Part shown: positions 59,465 to 64,000 of the stretch, piece after piece | Position numbering within the stretch: position 1 is the stretch's first letter | Layout of the letters: every line of letters starts with the position of its first letter | Origin: Reticulitermes lucifugus | Taxonomy: Eukaryota > Arthropoda > Insecta > Blattodea > Rhinotermitidae | Assembly (NCBI GenBank): GCA_026260175.1 | Contig: JAKCWW010000505.1 | Location: 1,552 to 65,551 of the forward strand | DNA: 64,000 nucleotides | Reading direction: 5' to 3' | Notes under the pieces: model-generated | What the model was told of the DNA's origin: nothing | Databases searched by the model: none | Seen by the model: only the letters and a program-made list of their open reading frames with translations | Program-made: the position numbers and the translations under genes

Positions 59465-61400
59465 CCTGTCTTCCCCTATTTCAATAATTTTAACGAGCAA
59501 ATGAAGCCGTAACAGGTTTGATTATAACCTCAGCTGCGATAATAATGTTTTTAGTCTGTGACAACGTCACTGCCATCGGGGTAAGATTAGGAGGGACACA
59601 ACTGCTAAACTTGTTTTGGACTATAAAACGCGAGGTACAGATAAATGGAGATGGTACAGGCGGAACTACGGTCTCACGACAACTTTGTGAGCAGACTTCA
59701 ATTTTGCGATTTTTACTGCATTTAGTAAATTATTTTACCTTTCAGTATATACGCTAGAAACTTAACGATCAAAATATGTACCGAAGATTATATTTTGTGT
59801 GGACGTAAAACGTGACCGCTCGCCCTGACATAGAGACATCGAGGACGTTTGTCAAAACGGTGCTGCGAAGAGTATTTGGATTTTGGAAGAAGGAAGGGCA
59901 TGGAGGATAGAGAATTACTGCAAATGTAATAACATAAAAATGATAAGATTTTAAAATGTAGCGCATATGGAGGAAATAAATACAGTGTAGGAGAATTCGT
60001 TATCAAAATTATGTTGTTATCTTCGGACGAATGTTGTAGCAGAGAGCTCATTTCCGTTTTGTGGGGGGGGGGGTAAGACACTAACGAATGTTCACTAAAG
60101 AGAAACTGGATAAATTGGTGCGAGGATTGAATACTTTCGTCGAAAATACCTCACAGACCGTGCAAAGGGAACCAAAATATCAAGTGTACAACTTCAATTG
60201 TATCAGGTTCATTCTATTTCCAAAGAAGAATCTCATCGCGAGAAGGTAAAATATTTATGGCGGTGCCAGGGAAACGTCCGTAACAACAGACAGCAGTTTT
60301 AGCATCTGCTGTAATCTCGGTAACTTTTTTTGTCACGTATTTGGCTATAGGTTTGTCGGTTGGGCTAGCAGTCCGAAAGTCTGTGGGCTTGACTTGACTG
60401 ACGGGAATAACTGTGAGACCATAAGATGATTGCACTTTGTGCTTGGAAGTTTTTTCTAAGAACTCCAAATAAAACTTTTCTACACTAACAGCGATGCTCC
60501 TAGGAATGTCAATACAGATATACAAAGCATATGGCAAGAGTAGAAAATACACGAATCATAATAAAATGTCAGTAAATGGCAGCATGGATCTTAGTACAGC
60601 TTTTCCCTCTGGCTGACTGAAAAGGGAGCTCGTTAGAGGAGGATTTTTTTATATCCCAATTTTGTATCGACAGACCAGCTGCTGCAGACATTATATTCAA
60701 ATGGCACATTCGATACAGGAAAATCTGTGTGGCTACGTCGTTATGAAAGTTTCACGTAAAATTGAAAGTCTGGCTGCAGTTGGTTCAATGGAAAGGGGCA
60801 GAAACACACACACACACACTCGGCAATGTGTATCATTCATTGGATTTCGCTTGGATTCGAGCAGTTTAATAAAGTTGATTAACCAACTCGACATAGCACG
60901 TCTTCTCGCAAAGCTGATAGGCGCTCCGTTGATCAAGAAATTCCTTGAGGTTTATAGACCCTGACTGTGTTCAAACACCCCAGTTCTTTATTGTCCAACA
61001 AAACATTATCCTTTTAAGACTAATATTTACACATGGCCTCTTACCTCCAGGCTTTCGGAAGAAATTTGTATCCTTCATCTCTCCCATATACACCACCTCT
61101 TTCGTCGTCCTTGATTTTATAACCCTCATACAATTTGGTACAGACTACGAATTACGAAGAATATGTATTAGAAATAAAAAAACCAATACTGTTTTCAAGC
61201 TACGTCAACAGATTCTTTTAAACAAGCTTCATTAAAAATGTTTATACTTCTTAATTTCTATTTTTAGTCATGCATATTTTATACATACAGGTTACTGAGA
61301 TTAATGTTGAACAAAAACTGTATTTGATGCCGCTGTATCCCGTAAATGGAGAGCTGCATGTGTAGCGCTCTCCGATATGACTGTACACTTACATATTTTT
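59465..61400. other. No gene recognised
   Basis: The longest open frames are 60552-60214 on the minus strand (112 codons; hydrophobic start, then Lys/Thr-rich) and 60662-60964 on the plus strand. Neither has a recognised domain. A short AC run lies at 60807-60821. Confidence 0.3.
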
Positions 61401-61404
61401 TTCA

Positions 61405-61470
61405 TTATATTTTGTCTCTCTGACGATGACTCGATCTGAGAAAAAACATGTTGGAGATAATATAACAAAA
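61405..61470 (+). ncRNA. Hammerhead-like motif, partly degenerate
   Basis: Core CTGACGA at 61420-61426, a short CTC/GAG stem II, A-rich in place of GAAA, palindrome ACATGT, then T. Stem I is good: TCTCT before the core pairs with GGAGA after it. Confidence 0.45.
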
Positions 61471-61807
61471 TAACAAAGTCTATGTTGCATAGTAAGTGTA
61501 TTTAGTTGGATCTTAATAAAGGGAATAGTTATTTTTAAATTTTATATTATTTTACAGTTACTAACGCACGAAGCTGCTACTCCACTTTTTTCATTATCGT
61601 CTATTACGCCCCTTACTTCTTCTTTCTTCCTACTGGTTCTAGTTCTGAATTTACGAAAAAAAGTGCTGAGCAGAATATGTGGACCGTGAAAGATAAAATG
61701 AAAAAAGCTAGGAAATTTTATATTGCTTTTACCGTGCATTTTCACTCACTATTCAGTTCACCAACAAATGCACACACATAAACTACTTTTATAGTTTTAT
61801 TAATATC

Positions 61808-61862
61808 GATGCATTCCCCTACACGTGTTTCGGTCCGTAGACCATCTTCAGGGGGTAACAAG
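61808..61862 (-). ncRNA. Hammerhead-like motif, left arm
   Basis: Minus-strand copy of the motif described at 62207-62252: core CTGAAGA at 61851-61845, stem II GGTC/GACC, GAAAC, palindrome ACACGTGT, then AGGGG. Confidence 0.55.
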
Positions 61863-62206
61863 CTACTACACTTCACATCGCATGTTAAAAGGGTCCGAAG
61901 AGCATACTTGTCTCAGTAATAAGTTATAAAACATTTGAATTTGTAAAATACGTAAAACTGTAAAACTTATAATTTTATCATATAAGTTAAAGTCAAAATT
62001 TAAGTCACTTGATGCACAGAATCATGGTATTGTATTTGTTGTTGATTATAAGCGTGTTGTTTCGCGTGCTGTTGCGTGGAGTGGTGCAAGCTGAATGTTG
62101 TCTGGTGGACTTTGTTATGGGGGTGTCACATCACATTGGTATCGATGTATTCCCCTACACGTGTTTCGGGCCCTTTTAACATGCGATGTGAAGTGCAGTA
62201 GTTTGT

Positions 62207-62252
62207 TACCCCCTGAAGATGGTCTACGGACCGAAACACGTGTAGGGGAATA
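62207..62252 (+). ncRNA. Hammerhead-like motif, right arm (best example)
   Basis: CCCC (62209-62212), core CTGAAGA (62213-62219), unpaired T, stem II GGTC-TACG-GACC (62221-62232), GAAAC (62233-62237), palindromic ACACGTGT (62236-62243), A at the cleavage position, GGGG (62245-62248) pairing with the CCCC. All conserved hammerhead core positions (CUGANGA, GAA) are kept. The single T before stem II is the one departure. Confidence 0.6.
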
Positions 62253-62769
62253 CATCGACACTAATAGAAACTATAAAGTAGTTTATGTTTGTGCATTTGT
62301 TGGTTAACTGAAAAGCTAGGAAATGTTCGCTCTGTTTTATCCCCAGACTTTAAATTTAAGTCGATTCTTAAGAAAGTACTGGCAATGCAAATATCTGACA
62401 TGTACCTTTCCACGTTTTATACAATCCACACTAAGTTTTCTCCATGTCTTAGCAAAAGACGTAAAACTAATTATGACGAGTATCTCGGAAACGGCGAAAT
62501 ATTATTCAAGGTCGATTGGTATTGTAACATAAATTTTTGACAACGGTTTTACATGAGTAATATCACCAAGCATTCACAAGGACTTTTCCCAGTGTCACCA
62601 ATATTAAAAAATATATTAGTGACAATGGAAAAAGTCCTTGTGAATGTTGGTGACGTTAGTCGATTGTTATGTTTAGATTTGTTAAATTTTTCTTGGACCC
62701 CAGCTCGTACCTCGCATAGTCTCTCTCAATTACTAAGATCCGTCACGCGATAATTATCATAAATGTGTT

Positions 62770-62970
62770 CAGGTCTTCAAGTATAAGGCGTATTTTTATT
62801 TTCGACTTGAACTAAAGCTAGAACATTCTCGTAAATTTAAGTAATATAATTCCGAATGTAAAATTTCACGAAAATCCGTCTCGAGAGTAGTGCTGTTCCC
62901 CGAGGACAAAGAGCGGGCAGGCATGATCAGGCTACCATCAGCTTGTCGTAGCAGCTTAGGAAAGCACTTA
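62770..62970 (+). repeat. Dispersed repeat, relative of 9028-9640
   Basis: GGTCTTCAAGTATAAGGCG and AAATTTCACGAAAATCCGTC, then GCGGGCAGGCATGATCAGG. Matches the tail layout of the other copies. Confidence 0.45.
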
Positions 62971-63009
62971 AAAACTTCACACAATTACAGAGTTTGTACG
63001 CTTTACATA

Positions 63010-63250
63010 AAGTTACAAAAATACACATTAAATTAAGAAGGATGAGAAGGAAAGGATATGCTACATGTATTGGAGAAATACGAAGTGCGTAAGAAATAAG
63101 GATGGGTAAAATTCGAAGAAAGAACACTAGGAACACCTAGATGTAAACAAGAGAACAACATCAAACTAGGTGTTACAGAAATGCGCTATAGGAGGAGAGA
63201 CTGAATTAGAGCAGGGTAGGGTCTAAAGGGTAATGAAGTTAAGAGTTTTA
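63010..63250 (+). mobile_element. RT-element 3' fragment, strongly decayed
   Basis: AAGGATGAGAAGGAAAGGATA and GGAGGAGAGACTGAATTAGAG follow the R-R-x-R-W-x-G-H tail and the E-R-D-W-I-x-L-A-Q end of the first RT family, with many stops. Confidence 0.4.
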
Positions 63251-64000
63251 TAAAAGCAAGACATTTTTGACCAGCTAAATTAATAACAAACTCTCAAGGA
63301 ATGGAAGCCACCCTTACATTTTGCAGGATCTCAACATGAGCTCAAATATGAACATAGCCGGGTTTTAAATTAATTACCGTTATAAATATATTAGATTAAA
63401 ATAATTATATTATTATAATACCCATTTAAATACAAATTAGCCAAACTACCACCATCACCACTACAGCCGCCAGAAGGTCAAATAGAATGTATCCAGTCTC
63501 CTACTGAACAGATTACACTGACTGTTTGCCTTCAGAAAAAGACTACCTGATCGTGAAACATCCTTCCTAGTAAGGATAAAATTAATTTACCTGGGTCCGT
63601 ACATCCTCCCTCTCCTTACATACATGCAAACCGTGCTGTTTCTGCGTTTTAATATTGCAGGCGCCAGTGAAATGAAGACGATATTGCTAACATTATCATA
63701 TAACATTATGGCAAACTGGCAATCCTAGAACAAAAGAGTTAACAGCGTTTATTGATTTCTGAGGATTAAGTTCTGTTCATAGCATTGTGTAACAGTTACA
63801 GACATCGTCCTCCGAATTCTTTACGATACTTACTGCAAACGAATTCTATTTATCTGTAAAAAGCATCTCTTCTTTGGTCTACCAACGACTTCTCCATCCT
63901 CGCGGTTCCCAGCTACACAGTTCTGTCATGTCTGCAGTTGTTCAATCCGTTGTCACCGAAAATTGCGGGACATCTAATTCCAGAGATCCAGGGATCAAAC
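63251..64000. other. No gene recognised
   Basis: AT-rich, with no supported feature up to the window end. Confidence 0.4.

Larger units (their letters stand above)
61752..62312. mobile_element. Foldback element with 148-bp near-identical inverted arms
   Basis: The left arm 61752-61899 and right arm 62165-62312 match as inverted repeats along their full length (ends TTCAGTTCACCAACAAATGC and GCATTTGTTGGTTAACTGAA). The middle is about 265 bp and has a third, partial direct copy of the TCCCCTACACGTGTTTCGG motif at 62150-62169. No coding region. Each arm holds one hammerhead-like motif. High arm identity suggests recent origin or gene conversion between arms. Confidence 0.9.

Noticed and set aside
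60214-60552. 112-codon minus frame with a hydrophobic start
   Set aside because: No family resemblance, no neighbouring exon and no supporting signals. Left as an unassigned open frame.

Overview
This window looks like nuclear DNA of an insect. Genes are split by large introns with GT..AG borders, the sequence is AT-rich, and the space between exons is filled with decayed retrotransposons, tRNA-derived SINEs, foldback elements and DNA-transposon relics. Several repeat types resemble ones I associate with cockroaches and termites, so Blattodea is my best guess. That is an inference from family resemblance, not a search.

Two intact multi-exon genes were assembled exon by exon; every splice phase closes. 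(1) Plus strand, 2280-20083: an SLC17-type (sialin / inorganic-phosphate cotransporter-like) major facilitator, 10 coding exons, 512 residues, with a first coding exon of only 7 nt. (2) Minus strand, 45709-23982: the insect counterpart of ABCB8, a mitochondrial inner-membrane half ABC transporter, 14 coding exons, 705 residues, with full Walker A, Q-loop, signature, Walker B and H-loop motifs. Its 32-codon last exon is short and easily missed. The two genes converge, with about 3.9 kb between their stop codons.

A third gene-like locus, 50566-51866 (+), is a decayed sugar transporter of the facilitated trehalose/glucose type. It has three in-frame stops and at least two frameshifts, yet keeps a good intron acceptor at its 5' edge. 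A possible orphan exon lies just upstream of ABCB8 on the opposite strand (about 46065-46138).

Everything else is repeats. There are relics of at least three non-LTR reverse transcriptase families, some ending in (GAT)n tails. There are several SINE families, a complete pogo/Tigger-like non-autonomous element with terminal inverted repeats and a TA duplication, and hAT and mariner relics. One foldback family has about a dozen copies, and two minisatellites sit in introns of the SLC17 gene. Two runs of N (46536-46622 and 57194-57371) fall inside repeats.

The most unusual signal is a set of hammerhead-ribozyme-like motifs: CTGANGA, stem II, GAAAC, then a palindromic stem III. They occur near 1359, 49534, 54228, 61420, 61851(-) and 62213. 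The last two sit in the arms of a near-perfect 148-bp inverted repeat (61752-62312). Weaker forms appear inside the common foldback family, which suggests a shared Penelope-like or retrozyme-like origin.
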